Assembly (NCBI RefSeq): GCF_017377745.1
Contig: NZ_JAFVMG010000011.1
Coordinates: 1-64,000, forward strand
Direction of reading: 5' to 3'
Length of the DNA stretch: 64,000 nt
Origin: Acetobacter suratthaniensis
GTDB lineage: Bacteria; Pseudomonadota; Alphaproteobacteria; Acetobacterales; Acetobacteraceae
This document shows positions 46,432-54,733 of this stretch, piece by piece. Below the pieces are notes generated by a model, which saw only the letters and a program-made list of their open reading frames with translations, made no database searches and was not told where the DNA came from. Every line of letters begins with the position of its first letter. The first letter of the stretch is position 1. The position numbers and the translations under genes are program-made.

Positions 46432-48942
46432 ATGGGAACCAGCCCGGACCAGACCCGTTTTCTCACGCATCGTGATGCGGCCCTACCGCCCGATGCCCGC
46501 CCCTCCGGCCCTGAAGGACAGAAACGCGTTTCTTCTTCCGGCCTGTTCAGAATGCTTATGCTGCTGGCGGTGTTCTGCCTTGGCCTGCTGGGCCTGAACA
46601 CCGGCGCACATGCGGCTGACGCCACGGCCGCAGCACAGGCAAACGGGCTGAGCCAGCAGGATGCCCAGCAGCTTCTGTCCGTTCTGAACGACCCGCAAAA
46701 ACGTGCGGACTTTACCCGCACGCTCTCGCTCATGGCCAAGGGGTTACCCGCAGCCCCCGCCACCCCGAAAGCCAACCCAGCCGCCCCTCCGGTCATGCTG
46801 GATACGGATGTGCATTCCGAACTCGGTGTGCTGGGTGACACGGCGCAGTCCTATGTCCAGAACTTCACCAGCCTGTTTACGGATCTGGGTGCGGTCGGCT
46901 CCTGGACGCGCCATGTGATCCATACGCCCGACCTGCGCCAGAAGCTGGTGGATTCCTTCACCCGTGCGTTCCTGATCATGATCGTGGCCCTGCTGGCCGA
47001 GCGTGGCGCCAGTATCGCCCTGCGGCGGCCGCTGCTGTCCGTAACCCACCATGCCGAGGCCCGCGAGGCCCGTCAGGCCATGGCGCAGGCCACAGCCAGT
47101 GTTCAGGAAAGCTCATCCGAAAACCACGATGACGCAGACCAGAACTCCATTCAGGCCCGCGAAACCGACCAGAGGCGCGGCAATGAAGTGCTGCGCTACC
47201 TCGTGCGCGTGCCCTATAACGTGCTGCATTTCCTCATCAAGCTCGTGCCGGTGGGCGTGTGCCTGCTGCTGGGCTATCTGGGGGCGGAATTCCTGACCAC
47301 CACCGATCAGGCCAGCACGGTCACGCTGACCCTGATCAACGCCTATGCCATCGCGCGTGGGCTGTATCTGGTGGTGGAAACCACGCTGGCCCCGCGCTCG
47401 CCCGTTATCCGGCTTGTCCCGGCTTCCGACCCCACAGCACGTCTGCTGACCCGCTGGTGGAACGTGCTGGTGGCAGCACCCTCGCTGGTAATCTGCCTGT
47501 CCACACTGGGCAGCGAGTTTGACATGGCCACCCGTGGCGTGGACGCAATGCTGCGCGCGGTGGTGCTGATCCAGCATCTGATCATTGCCGCGTTCATCTG
47601 GCGTATCCGCACCATTGTCGGCTCAGCCCTTCAGCCTTCGGAAGCCTGGCGGCGCAAGAACGCCCTGTGGGGTTTTGTCAGTTCACTGGCGCGACTGTGG
47701 TGGGTGCCTGTCATGTTTCTGGACATGGCGCTGTGGTTTGTCTGGGCGGCCCATCTCAAGGGTGGCTACCAGTGGATTCTGCATGGCTCGTTGCTGAGCC
47801 TGGTTTTTCTGGTGCTCTCGCGCGTGCTGGCATTGCTGGTCTATGGCCTGCAGGACAGGCTGTTTCGGGTCAGCCCCGAATTGCAGGCCCAGTATCCTGA
47901 CCTGCAGCGCCGGGCTGATTTCTATTACCCCTTCGTGCGCCGGATCATGACGGCGTTCCTGATCCTGATCACCCTGATCGCGCTGGCCCAGAGCTGGGGT
48001 ATTCCGGCCCTGCGCTTTTTCAGCGACTCGCCTATCGGCACACGCCTGCTCGGGGCTGCGATCTGCCTTGTTATCGGTATGGCGGTGGCCGCTGTGGCGT
48101 GGGAGCTGGTCAATGGGCTGCTGAACAAGCAGATCACACGCTATGCTTCCTCCGCGCAGGCGGGGCGCGCGGCCCGGCTGCGAACCATTCTGCCGATTAT
48201 CCGCACCTTCCTGCTCACGCTCATTATCGTGTTTGTGGCGGTTACCACACTCTCCCAGATCGGGATCAATGTGGCGCCACTGCTGACAGGTGCAGGTATT
48301 CTGGGTGTGGGCCTGTCGTTTGGTTCACAAAGTCTGGTCAAAGACGTGATCACCGGCTTTTTCATGCTGGCTGAAGACGCCATACAGGTCGGGGACTGGG
48401 TAACAACCGGCGGCGTTGCGGGTACGGTGGAGCATCTTTCCATCCGCACGCTGCGGGTGCGCTCCTTTGATGGCGATCTGCACATCATCCCGTTTTCGTC
48501 CGTGACCTCCATTGCCAATACCGCGCGTGACTTCAACCAGATTATCGTGCGGCAAACGCTTGATCTGAGCGAAAACTCGGTCAAGGTCGCGCAGATCATG
48601 AAGGACACCATCGCGGCCATGCGCAAGGAAGACGCCTTCGCGCCCATGATCCTGTCCGATTACACTGATCTGGGCGTGGACAGTTCCGACCAGAACGGTG
48701 CGGTGCTGATCGGCATCATCCGAACAGCGCCGATGATGAAATGGAAAGTGCAGCGCGAGTTCTACCGCCGTATTGCCGCACAGATGGCGCAGGCGGGCAT
48801 CAAGTTCTACACGCCCACCGCCTACACCACCTCGCCTCCGGGTATTCCGATGCACATGGCGCTGGACGCCCTGCCCGAAGCGGCTTACCCGCATGCCCCC
48901 GAGGCCGATACCCCCCCCAAACCCGCCACCCCGGCGGGCTGA
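46432..48942 (+). CDS. Large mechanosensitive channel of the MscS family
   Basis: Releases solutes on hypo-osmotic shock. From ATG 46432 (AAGGAT nine bases upstream) the product is 836 residues; the earlier ATG 46423 has no room for a ribosome site. A signal-like segment ends at GAHAAD near residue 52, followed by a periplasmic region, then about eight more membrane helices. The pore helix LLTGAGILGVGLSFGSQSLVKDVITGFFML region and the beta domain (VGDWVTTGGVAGTVEHLSIR, VRSFDGDLHIIPFSSV) define the MscS core. The extra N-terminal helices resemble YbiO/MscM-type channels. The C-terminus is Pro-rich. Confidence 0.93.
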   Translation: MGTSPDQTRFLTHRDAALPPDARPSGPEGQKRVSSSGLFRMLMLLAVFCLGLLGLNTGAHAADATAAAQANGLSQQDAQQLLSVLNDPQKRADFTRTLSLMAKGLPAAPATPKANPAAPPVMLDTDVHSELGVLGDTAQSYVQNFTSLFTDLGAVGSWTRHVIHTPDLRQKLVDSFTRAFLIMIVALLAERGASIALRRPLLSVTHHAEAREARQAMAQATASVQESSSENHDDADQNSIQARETDQRRGNEVLRYLVRVPYNVLHFLIKLVPVGVCLLLGYLGAEFLTTTDQASTVTLTLINAYAIARGLYLVVETTLAPRSPVIRLVPASDPTARLLTRWWNVLVAAPSLVICLSTLGSEFDMATRGVDAMLRAVVLIQHLIIAAFIWRIRTIVGSALQPSEAWRRKNALWGFVSSLARLWWVPVMFLDMALWFVWAAHLKGGYQWILHGSLLSLVFLVLSRVLALLVYGLQDRLFRVSPELQAQYPDLQRRADFYYPFVRRIMTAFLILITLIALAQSWGIPALRFFSDSPIGTRLLGAAICLVIGMAVAAVAWELVNGLLNKQITRYASSAQAGRAARLRTILPIIRTFLLTLIIVFVAVTTLSQIGINVAPLLTGAGILGVGLSFGSQSLVKDVITGFFMLAEDAIQVGDWVTTGGVAGTVEHLSIRTLRVRSFDGDLHIIPFSSVTSIANTARDFNQIIVRQTLDLSENSVKVAQIMKDTIAAMRKEDAFAPMILSDYTDLGVDSSDQNGAVLIGIIRTAPMMKWKVQREFYRRIAAQMAQAGIKFYTPTAYTTSPPGIPMHMALDALPEAAYPHAPEADTPPKPATPAG

Positions 48943-49030
48943 AAAAGCACGGCGTCTGTTCGGCGCGGCCGGTTTGGGGCAGACTGGCCGCGCCGCCCTT
49001 CATGCGGCGCAGATTGCAGGAAACGCCCTC

Positions 49031-49789
49031 ATGTCCACCATCGCTCCGCCCCCTTCCGCGCCGGAAGGGATGCGGCCCCTCCTTGAAACCCTTCTGGAAA
49101 ACCCGCTGGCGCACGATGGTTTCGTGTTCGTGCGGGCCGATACCATGCACACCCTGCTACCGGACCTGGCGCAGTGGGATCGTTTCGCCGCAAGCTGGGA
49201 TGATCTGGGTGTGGATCTTTACATGGCCGATGGCGGGCGCTACCGGCGGCGGCGCTATGCCACGTTCTCGCTCAGTGGCGAGACCATCAGCCGCAAACCC
49301 CACCAGCCCCATTACCAGAGCCGCGATTACAATACGCTCAATGGCGGGATTGAGCGCTGGTTTGAACCGTTCCTGCCCGAAACCGCCACCAGCCCTGCGC
49401 TGGAATCCATTCTCAGGCTGGTATGCCGGGTGGCAACAGACCTTACCCCGCCCACACGCAGGCCCGGCTCATGGCATGCGGAAACGCACCAGTTCCGTAT
49501 CGAGGCGCAGTCAGACAGGCCCGGCCACCCCACACCCGAAGGGCTGCACCGCGATGGCGTGGACTGGGTGTGCGTGATCATGATCCGGCGTGAAAATGTG
49601 GCGAGCGGCGAGACCTCCATTCACGATCTCAACCGCCAGCTTGTGGGCAGCTTTACCCTGACCCAGCCGCTGGACACCGCCTTCGTCAACGATAACCGCG
49701 TGTATCACGGGGTCACGCCGGTTGAACCGCATGATCCCACGCGCCCGGGCTGGCGCGATGTGCTGGTTGTAACCCTGCGGCACGAATAA
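49031..49789 (+). CDS. 2-oxoglutarate/Fe(II) dioxygenase family protein (PF10014-like)
   Basis: 252 residues. The likely iron ligands are in HRDGVDWV (His and Asp) and the distal HGVTPV, with GETSIHDLNRQLVGSFTL between them, matching the 2OG-Fe dioxygenase group that includes Bacillus L-isoleucine 4-hydroxylase. RRYATFSLSGE and HQPHYQSRDYNTLNGGIERWF are further conserved-looking stretches. It may hydroxylate a free amino acid, but the substrate is unknown. ATG 49031 is chosen because the earlier in-frame region overlaps the channel gene. A terminator follows. Confidence 0.85.
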   Translation: MSTIAPPPSAPEGMRPLLETLLENPLAHDGFVFVRADTMHTLLPDLAQWDRFAASWDDLGVDLYMADGGRYRRRRYATFSLSGETISRKPHQPHYQSRDYNTLNGGIERWFEPFLPETATSPALESILRLVCRVATDLTPPTRRPGSWHAETHQFRIEAQSDRPGHPTPEGLHRDGVDWVCVIMIRRENVASGETSIHDLNRQLVGSFTLTQPLDTAFVNDNRVYHGVTPVEPHDPTRPGWRDVLVVTLRHE

Positions 49790-49800
49790 ACCGGGGCAAA

Positions 49801-49825
49801 ACGGGGCCGGTCTGGCCCCGTCTTT
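49801..49825. terminator. Bidirectional terminator between the dioxygenase and a small membrane protein
   Basis: ACGGGGCC (49801-49808), loop of five, GGCCCCGT (49814-49821), then CTTTC on the plus strand. On the minus strand the same hairpin is followed by TTTTG. It serves the plus-strand dioxygenase and overlaps the end of the small minus-strand gene. Confidence 0.75.
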
Positions 49826-49971
49826 CAGTATCCCGCGTAGGATATGGCGTGCAGGCCAAGGGCGAGAATGCCCAGCACAAACAGCATAGCCCCTGCCATC
49901 TGTGCGCCTTCGCGCAGGCCAAGGCGTTCGGGTTGCTGGCTCGTGGCCGCCGGTGTGAGTGTCTCACCCAT
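49825..49971 (-). CDS. Small single-pass membrane protein of 48 residues, unknown function
   Basis: A short frame reads from ATG 49971 to TGA 49825. AAGGAG is eight bases before the start. The protein has a polar N-terminus rich in Thr/Gln/Glu (residues 1-24) and one hydrophobic helix (25-43, MAGAMLFVLGILALGLHAI), ending SYAGY. The ribosome site, hydrophobic helix and terminator immediately after support a real gene. It is convergent with the dioxygenase and has a promoter region of 250 bp upstream shared with the secreted unknown. No family is recognised. Confidence 0.7.
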   Translation of the reverse strand: MGETLTPAATSQQPERLGLREGAQMAGAMLFVLGILALGLHAISYAGY

Positions 49972-50220
49972 AAAGTCTGCTCCTTACCTGTTGCCAGTAA
50001 CAGCCCCGGCCACAGCGCTGTCATGCGCGTCTTTGGCCTTCTTCACGGGGCTTTGCACCTGACATCCTCAGGCGCGCGACTTATCCTGTCTTCCTTATCC
50101 GGTCCGGGGCGGGCCGCCGTCAAGCACTGGACGCACGCCCCCTGAATACGGCACACAGGAGAGCCTGCCCCGAGGCGGTTTGCCGCACCGTGGAACGGCC
50201 TTGCATTTCATGGAGCTGGC

Positions 50221-50673
50221 ATGACCCGTTTTTTCCGTTTTTCCGCAGCACTGCTCTTGAGCATCAGCCCTGCTCTGGCCACACACGCCACCGCAGCACA
50301 GCCAGACGCCAAACCCGCAGCCCCCAAAGCCACGGCAACCGCGCACAAGCCATCTTACCCGACAGCCCTTTTCTGCGGCACATGGGCGATGATGTCCGCC
50401 GCAGACGCTATCGAAGTGGCGGCAAACCGCGCCATGGGGCCTGCCGCCCGCCTGCTGCTGACCCTGCCGCCCATGTACAGCCGGGTGGTCAAGCAGGAGC
50501 GTTTCAGCCTGACACGGGTTGACGGCTCAAGCTGGACAACCTCCAGCCCGCCCCTAACACTTACCTTTACCCTGCAAACGGACAATACAGCGCTGCTGGT
50601 CATCAACAGCACGGATGGCCACAAGATGGAGCTGCCGCTCTACCGCGACGACACCCGCACCCAGAACCCCTGA
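50221..50673 (+). CDS. Secreted protein of unknown function
   Basis: 150 residues with a clear signal peptide (MTRFFRFSAALLLSISPALA then THATAA; cleavage near residue 20-26), an Ala/Pro/Lys linker to about 46, and a small domain with LFCGTWAMMSAADAIEVAA, LTLPPMYSRVVKQERF, WTTSSPPLTLTFTLQTD and ALLVINSTDGHKMELPLYR, likely beta-rich. One Cys is present. Not recognised; it is probably periplasmic. The gene stands alone between a divergent small membrane protein and convergent dnaJ. ATG 50221 has GGAGCTGGC before it. Confidence 0.75.
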   Translation: MTRFFRFSAALLLSISPALATHATAAQPDAKPAAPKATATAHKPSYPTALFCGTWAMMSAADAIEVAANRAMGPAARLLLTLPPMYSRVVKQERFSLTRVDGSSWTTSSPPLTLTFTLQTDNTALLVINSTDGHKMELPLYRDDTRTQNP

Positions 50674-50726
50674 GCCTTCTCCGCCCGCTCAAACCCCGCA
50701 CGCGCCGTACCCTGAAAACGGGTCAT

Positions 50727-50758
50727 AGCCCCGCTGGCCCATGGCCTGTTGCGGGGCT
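50727..50758. terminator. Hairpin between convergent genes
   Basis: AGCCCCGC (50727-50734) and GCGGGGCT (50751-50758), with an inner GGCC-CAT-GGCC stem. It lies between the secreted unknown (plus) and dnaJ (minus). T tracts are weak on both sides. Confidence 0.5.
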
Positions 50759-50770
50759 GGTGTGCGGCCT

Positions 50771-51646
50771 TCAGGCCTGCGGGTTCCAGTCGCGCAGGAA
50801 GGCTTCCAGTGCGGCATCGGCCTTGCCAATTTTAACCTGAAGCGTGACGTACAGATTACCCGCCTCGCGCTTGCCGTGGGCCTGCACACCTTTGCCACGC
50901 AGGCGCAGCATCGTACCGCTATCGGAACCGGCCGGCACATTCATCCTGACCGTACCGGTCGGAGTGGGCACCATGATGGGGCCACCCAGAACAGCGGTTT
51001 TCAGATCAACCGGCAAGGTTTCGCGCAGGTCAGCCCCATCGCGCGTGTAGGTGGGGTCAGCCAGCACGGTTACGGTAATCAGGGCATCGCCATCGGGGCC
51101 GCCCTGCATGCCGGGGTTGCCCTTGCCGCGCAGGCGCAGCACCTGCCCATCCTCTATCCCCGGCGGAATTTTTACATCCAGCGTGCTGCCATCAGGCAGG
51201 GACACGCGCGATGTCGTGCCGTTAACCGCGTCCTGAAAACTAACCTTGAGCGCATAGGACGAATCCGCCCCCTGCCGTGGCCCGCCACGGCGGCCACGCG
51301 TGCCGCCAAACCCGCCGAACATGCTGCCAAACAGGTCGTTGAAGTTTTCCTCATTGAACCCGCCGCCCGCACCGCCGCCGCCGTGAAAGCCGCCACCATA
51401 GCCGGGGGGGGCGCGCTCCTGACCGGAGGCGTCGATTTCGCCCCGGTCGAAACGCGCGCGTTTTTCCGCGTCAGACAGCAGATCATTGGCCTGATTGACC
51501 GCCTTGAACTGCTCTTCCGCCTTTTTGTCATCCGGGTTGAGATCCGGGTGATATTTCTTGGCCAGCTTACGGTATGCCTTGCGGATGTCATCCTGGCTGG
51601 CTGTCCTTGCAACACCAAGAACCTCGTAGGGATCACGTCCGCTCAT
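50771..51646 (-). CDS. DnaJ C-terminal domain co-chaperone (CbpA-like)
   Basis: Stimulates Hsp70 ATPase and presents clients. 291 residues: J domain (1-70) with [10 protein letters not shown] containing the HPD motif, a Gly/Phe-rich linker (about 80-125) and the C-terminal beta domains with [33 protein letters not shown] and [12 protein letters not shown]. The Cys zinc-finger repeats of DnaJ are absent, so it is a type II (CbpA/DjlA-unlike) protein. Divergent from the UbiK-like gene. Confidence 0.93.
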   Translation of the reverse strand: MSGRDPYEVLGVARTASQDDIRKAYRKLAKKYHPDLNPDDKKAEEQFKAVNQANDLLSDAEKRARFDRGEIDASGQERAPPGYGGGFHGGGGAGGGFNEENFNDLFGSMFGGFGGTRGRRGGPRQGADSSYALKVSFQDAVNGTTSRVSLPDGSTLDVKIPPGIEDGQVLRLRGKGNPGMQGGPDGDALITVTVLADPTYTRDGADLRETLPVDLKTAVLGGPIMVPTPTGTVRMNVPAGSDSGTMLRLRGKGVQAHGKREAGNLYVTLQVKIGKADAALEAFLRDWNPQA

Positions 51647-51925
51647 GCAACCGGTTTCTCCATCTGCTGCCCATTGGCGGAACCTGCGCCGGGCATTGTC
51701 TTTACCTTTTTATCCATTGCCTTAGATAATGGGAATGCTCCAGCCCCCGGTCAATGGAGCGCTGCACCGAAATGCTCCCTCTCCCCCCGCCACAGACGAC
51801 AGGCATAAAGTTGGGGCGGAACATCTGGGCGCGCCAGCCTTTATCCTTTATAGGTTCAAAGGCAGAACAGGAGATACCAAGCGCGTGAAGGGCTTGTGTA
51901 TCCCGGATTGAATGGAGAACCGGCC

Positions 51926-52201
51926 ATGGCTGATAGACCCCGCTTCCTTGACGACCTTGCCGGTGTGGCGGGTGGCGCCGTTTCCGCCCTGACAGGCGTG
52001 CGCGAGGAAATTCACGCCATTGTCCGCAATCGTGTGGATGAAGTGCTGACCACGCTCCAGGTTGTCCGCCGCGAAGAATTTGAAGTCATGCGCGAACTGG
52101 CCGCTCAGGCCCGTATCGGACAGGAAGAGGCCGAACGCCGCCTCAACGCGCTTGAAGAGCGCGTCCGCACGCTTGAACACGCATCGGCGCATAAGGGCTG
52201 A
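51926..52201 (+). CDS. UbiK-type accessory factor (BMFP domain)
   Basis: 91 residues. A short N-terminal region (MADRPRFLDDLAGVAGGAV) is followed by helical segments, and a coiled coil at the end (EEAERRLNALEERVRTLEH). The layout matches the BMFP/YqiC (UbiK) family, which assists ubiquinone synthesis or fuses membranes. ATG 51926 has GGAG eight bases upstream, favoured over an in-frame start at 51896. First of a same-strand set: this gene, ybjN-like gene, proC, TetR/COQ9-like gene. Confidence 0.85.
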   Translation: MADRPRFLDDLAGVAGGAVSALTGVREEIHAIVRNRVDEVLTTLQVVRREEFEVMRELAAQARIGQEEAERRLNALEERVRTLEHASAHKG

Positions 52202-52274
52202 ACAGGCCGCAACCCGCCCTTTTGCCAGTGTGTCAATCCGTTCATATCTCATGCAGGCACGGAGAACCGCCACC

Positions 52275-52775
52275 ATGCCAGCCCTGACGAGCGATTCCAC
52301 GCCAGTACCCGCCAACCCGCTTGACCTGATGGAACAGGTTATCGGGGGGCTTGGCTGGACATTCGACCGCTGCACCCCCACCGAAATGGCCGCCGAAGCC
52401 CCGGCACGCTGGTGCGATTACGGCCTGTTTTTTTCATGGTCGGCCGAACTGGGCACGATCCTGTTCACCTGCGCGTTCGATCTGCGTGCCGGGGCCACCC
52501 GCCGCGCAGCGCTGTACGAGCTGATCGGCCTTGCCAACGAGCAGATGTGGATCGGCCATTTCAGTGTCGATGCGGAAGACGGCGTGCTGCTGTTCCGCCA
52601 CGCGCTGCTGCTACGGAACACGCAGGCCGTAGCCGATATTTTTGAAGATATGATCGACATCGCCCTGAACGAGTGCGAGCGGTTTTACCCCGCGTTCCGT
52701 TTTTTCCTGACGGAAAAGCTCTCCGCCTCCGAAGCGTTGGGCATGGCCCTGCTGGACTGTCAGGGCGAGGCCTGA
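52275..52775 (+). CDS. YbjN-domain protein
   Basis: 166 residues, a compact alpha/beta protein resembling the type III secretion chaperone-like YbjN family. Features: NPLDLMEQVIGGLGWTFDR, DYGLFFSWSAELGTILFTC, ALYELIGLANEQMWIGHFSV and LFRHALLLRNTQAVADIFE. The start ATG 52275 follows GGAG by ten bases. It is directly before proC, a pairing seen in many alphaproteobacteria. Function is not established; E. coli YbjN affects stress and motility. Confidence 0.88.
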   Translation: MPALTSDSTPVPANPLDLMEQVIGGLGWTFDRCTPTEMAAEAPARWCDYGLFFSWSAELGTILFTCAFDLRAGATRRAALYELIGLANEQMWIGHFSVDAEDGVLLFRHALLLRNTQAVADIFEDMIDIALNECERFYPAFRFFLTEKLSASEALGMALLDCQGEA

Positions 52776-52809
52776 CAGCAGGTTTCGCGCGCATGAACAG
52801 GATTTTTCC

Positions 52810-53631
52810 ATGAGCACATCCACACAACTGCCCTCTATCCTTCTGGTCGGGTGTGGCAAGATGGGCGGCGCCATGCTCGATGGCTGGCTGGCCTGTGGCC
52901 TGCCCCCCTCCGCCGTGATTGACCGCCACCGCGACAGCCTGCCCGCGCCGCATATCCTCGTGCCATCGCTCGATGACCTGCCCGCGGACTTCCTGCCCGA
53001 TGTCATCATTCTTGCGGTCAAACCCCAAAAAGCCGATGCCACGCTGGAAATGCTGGCGCAGCGCTTTGCCCGCGCCACCCTGCTCTCCGTCATGGCCGGG
53101 CGCAGCATTGCCAGCCTGAGCACTGTTTACACCCGCGCGGCGGCGCAGTCCGCCCCGGTCTTTATCCGCGCCATGCCCAACACCCCCAGCACGCTGGGCG
53201 CTGGCATGACCGGCCTGTATGCCCCCGCCGATGCCACACCAGAGCAGAAGCAGCATTGCGACAGCCTCATGCGCGCAGTGGGAGAAACCGTATGGGTGGA
53301 TACGGAACAGCAGATCGACGCCGTAACCGGCATTTCCGGTAGTGGCCCGGCCTATGTGTTCCTACTGGCCGAACTGCTTGAAAAAGCCGGTGTGGAGCAA
53401 GGACTGCCACAGGCAACCGCACGCACGCTGGCCCGCGCCACGCTGTATGGTGCTGGACAGATGCTGCACAGCCTGCCAACCGATGCCGCCGAACTACGGC
53501 GCAATGTTACCAGCCCCGGCGGCACTACGGCCGAAGCACTTGGCGTGCTGATGGCCCCCGATGCCTGGCCCGCGAGCACATCGCAAGCTGTTGCCGCCGC
53601 CGTGCGCCGCGCAGGCGAACTGGCGGGCTGA
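52810..53631 (+). CDS. proC: Pyrroline-5-carboxylate reductase
   Basis: Last step of proline synthesis: reduces pyrroline-5-carboxylate with NADPH. The 273 residues have the Rossmann motif LLVGCGKMGGAMLDGW, ILAVKPQ, FIRAMPNTPSTLGAG, AVTGISGSGPAYVFLL and NVTSPGGTTAEAL, all typical. ATG 52810 is 34 bases after the YbjN-like gene. The TetR/COQ9-like gene follows by 52 bases. Confidence 0.97.
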   Translation: MSTSTQLPSILLVGCGKMGGAMLDGWLACGLPPSAVIDRHRDSLPAPHILVPSLDDLPADFLPDVIILAVKPQKADATLEMLAQRFARATLLSVMAGRSIASLSTVYTRAAAQSAPVFIRAMPNTPSTLGAGMTGLYAPADATPEQKQHCDSLMRAVGETVWVDTEQQIDAVTGISGSGPAYVFLLAELLEKAGVEQGLPQATARTLARATLYGAGQMLHSLPTDAAELRRNVTSPGGTTAEALGVLMAPDAWPASTSQAVAAAVRRAGELAG

Positions 53632-53683
53632 CCCACCCACCACCGCCGTTCCCTGCCTGACGACTCCACCAGAAAGCGCCACC

Positions 53684-54331
53684 ATGACAACCGATCCGTT
53701 CGATACAGCCCTTGTAACCGCTGCCCTGTCTTTAGCGGCTGAAAAGGGTTGGGGGCAATTTAGCGTGCAGGAGGCCGCCCGCGCGGCCGATCTGTCCGAA
53801 ACCGAGGCGCGGCGGCGTTTTTCATGCAAGACAAAAATTGCACTGGCCCTCGGCCGCATGGCGGATGACGCAGCCCTTGCCGACGATGCCGGATATGGCT
53901 CCACGCGTGAGCGGCTGTTTGACCTGCTGATGCGCAGGCTCGATGTCTTTCAGGCCCATCGGGCTGGCGTGCGCGCCCTGCTTAAAGCCATGCCTTTCGA
54001 CCCGCCAATGGTACTGGCACTTGGCGCGGCTACCCTGCAAAGCATGCGCCAGATTGCACAGGCAGCGGGCATTGACGCTGCCGGGCTGACAGGCATGGCC
54101 CGCGCTTCTGCCCTGACCGCACTCTGGACGGCGACCTTCCATACATGGGAAAAAGACGACAGCACCGATATGGGCCGCACCATGGCAGCCCTTGATCAGG
54201 CACTGGACAAAGCGGGCCGCTGGGGACTGTTTGCCAGCAACGGCACAGAGCCGGAAGACGAGGCCGGATTGCCCGACCTGCCCGATGACACGCTGGTAGA
54301 TCAGAACTGGCCGAGCGAAACAACACCCTGA
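53684..54331 (+). CDS. TetR/COQ9-like helix-turn-helix protein
   Basis: 215 residues. The N-terminal 50 form a TetR-type helix-turn-helix (ALVTAALSLAAEKGWGQFSV, EAARAADLSETEARRRF), and the rest is helical with RERLFDLLMRRLDVFQAHRAG, HTWEKDDSTDMGRTMAALDQ and DKAGRW, which matches the bacterial relatives of COQ9. It may bind lipids or regulate; the family in bacteria is poorly understood. ATG 53684 is preceded by AGAAAGCGCCACC. The gene set with a UbiK-like protein upstream makes a quinone link plausible, by context only. Confidence 0.75.
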   Translation: MTTDPFDTALVTAALSLAAEKGWGQFSVQEAARAADLSETEARRRFSCKTKIALALGRMADDAALADDAGYGSTRERLFDLLMRRLDVFQAHRAGVRALLKAMPFDPPMVLALGAATLQSMRQIAQAAGIDAAGLTGMARASALTALWTATFHTWEKDDSTDMGRTMAALDQALDKAGRWGLFASNGTEPEDEAGLPDLPDDTLVDQNWPSETTP

Positions 54332-54393
54332 GAAATCGAAATCTGACGCTATCGGTCTTTACGAAAGCCGGTGCTTCAGCCTAAAAGGAAAAC

Positions 54394-54421
54394 CCCGGAC
54401 AGAATAATTTGTTCTGTCGGG
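54394..54421 (+). terminator. Hairpin between the COQ9-like gene and tRNA-Gln
   Basis: CCCGGACAGAA (54394-54404) and TTCTGTCGGG (54412-54421) pair almost fully with one bulge. It ends six bases before the mature tRNA. It may terminate the upstream operon or form a structured tRNA leader that is processed away. Confidence 0.45.
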
Positions 54422-54426
54422 CATAA

Positions 54427-54501
54427 TGGGGCGTAGCCAAGCGGTAAGGCAGCGGATTTTGATTCCGCCATGCGGAGGTTCGAATCCTCCCGCCCCAGCC
54501 A
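54427..54501 (+). tRNA. tRNA-Gln (anticodon TTG)
   Basis: Acceptor TGGGGCG / CGCCCCA, D arm GCC-GGC, anticodon arm GCGGA-TTTTGAT-TCCGC with TTG, T arm GGAGG-TTCGAAT-CCTCC, discriminator G, encoded CCA. U1 at the 5' end is typical of tRNA-Gln. It reads CAA and, by wobble, CAG. Confidence 0.97.
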
Positions 54502-54733
54502 CGCTCCTGCTTTTCCAAAAAACATCGCTCAAGCCAGTCCGAGCCGGTTTTCTGCCGTGGTGTCATACCCATTGGCCCTGCACGGGTATCTCTGCTCCGT
54601 GACTTTTCTTTTTGTCACGATGAGTGCCAAAGTGCTTCCCCTCAAAAACACTGGAGCGGGTCGTACACGCATCTGCCGTGACACCGCCCGCGCCGGTCGC
54701 CCGTTTTTCCCTCTCCTGTCACGGCCCCCACGC

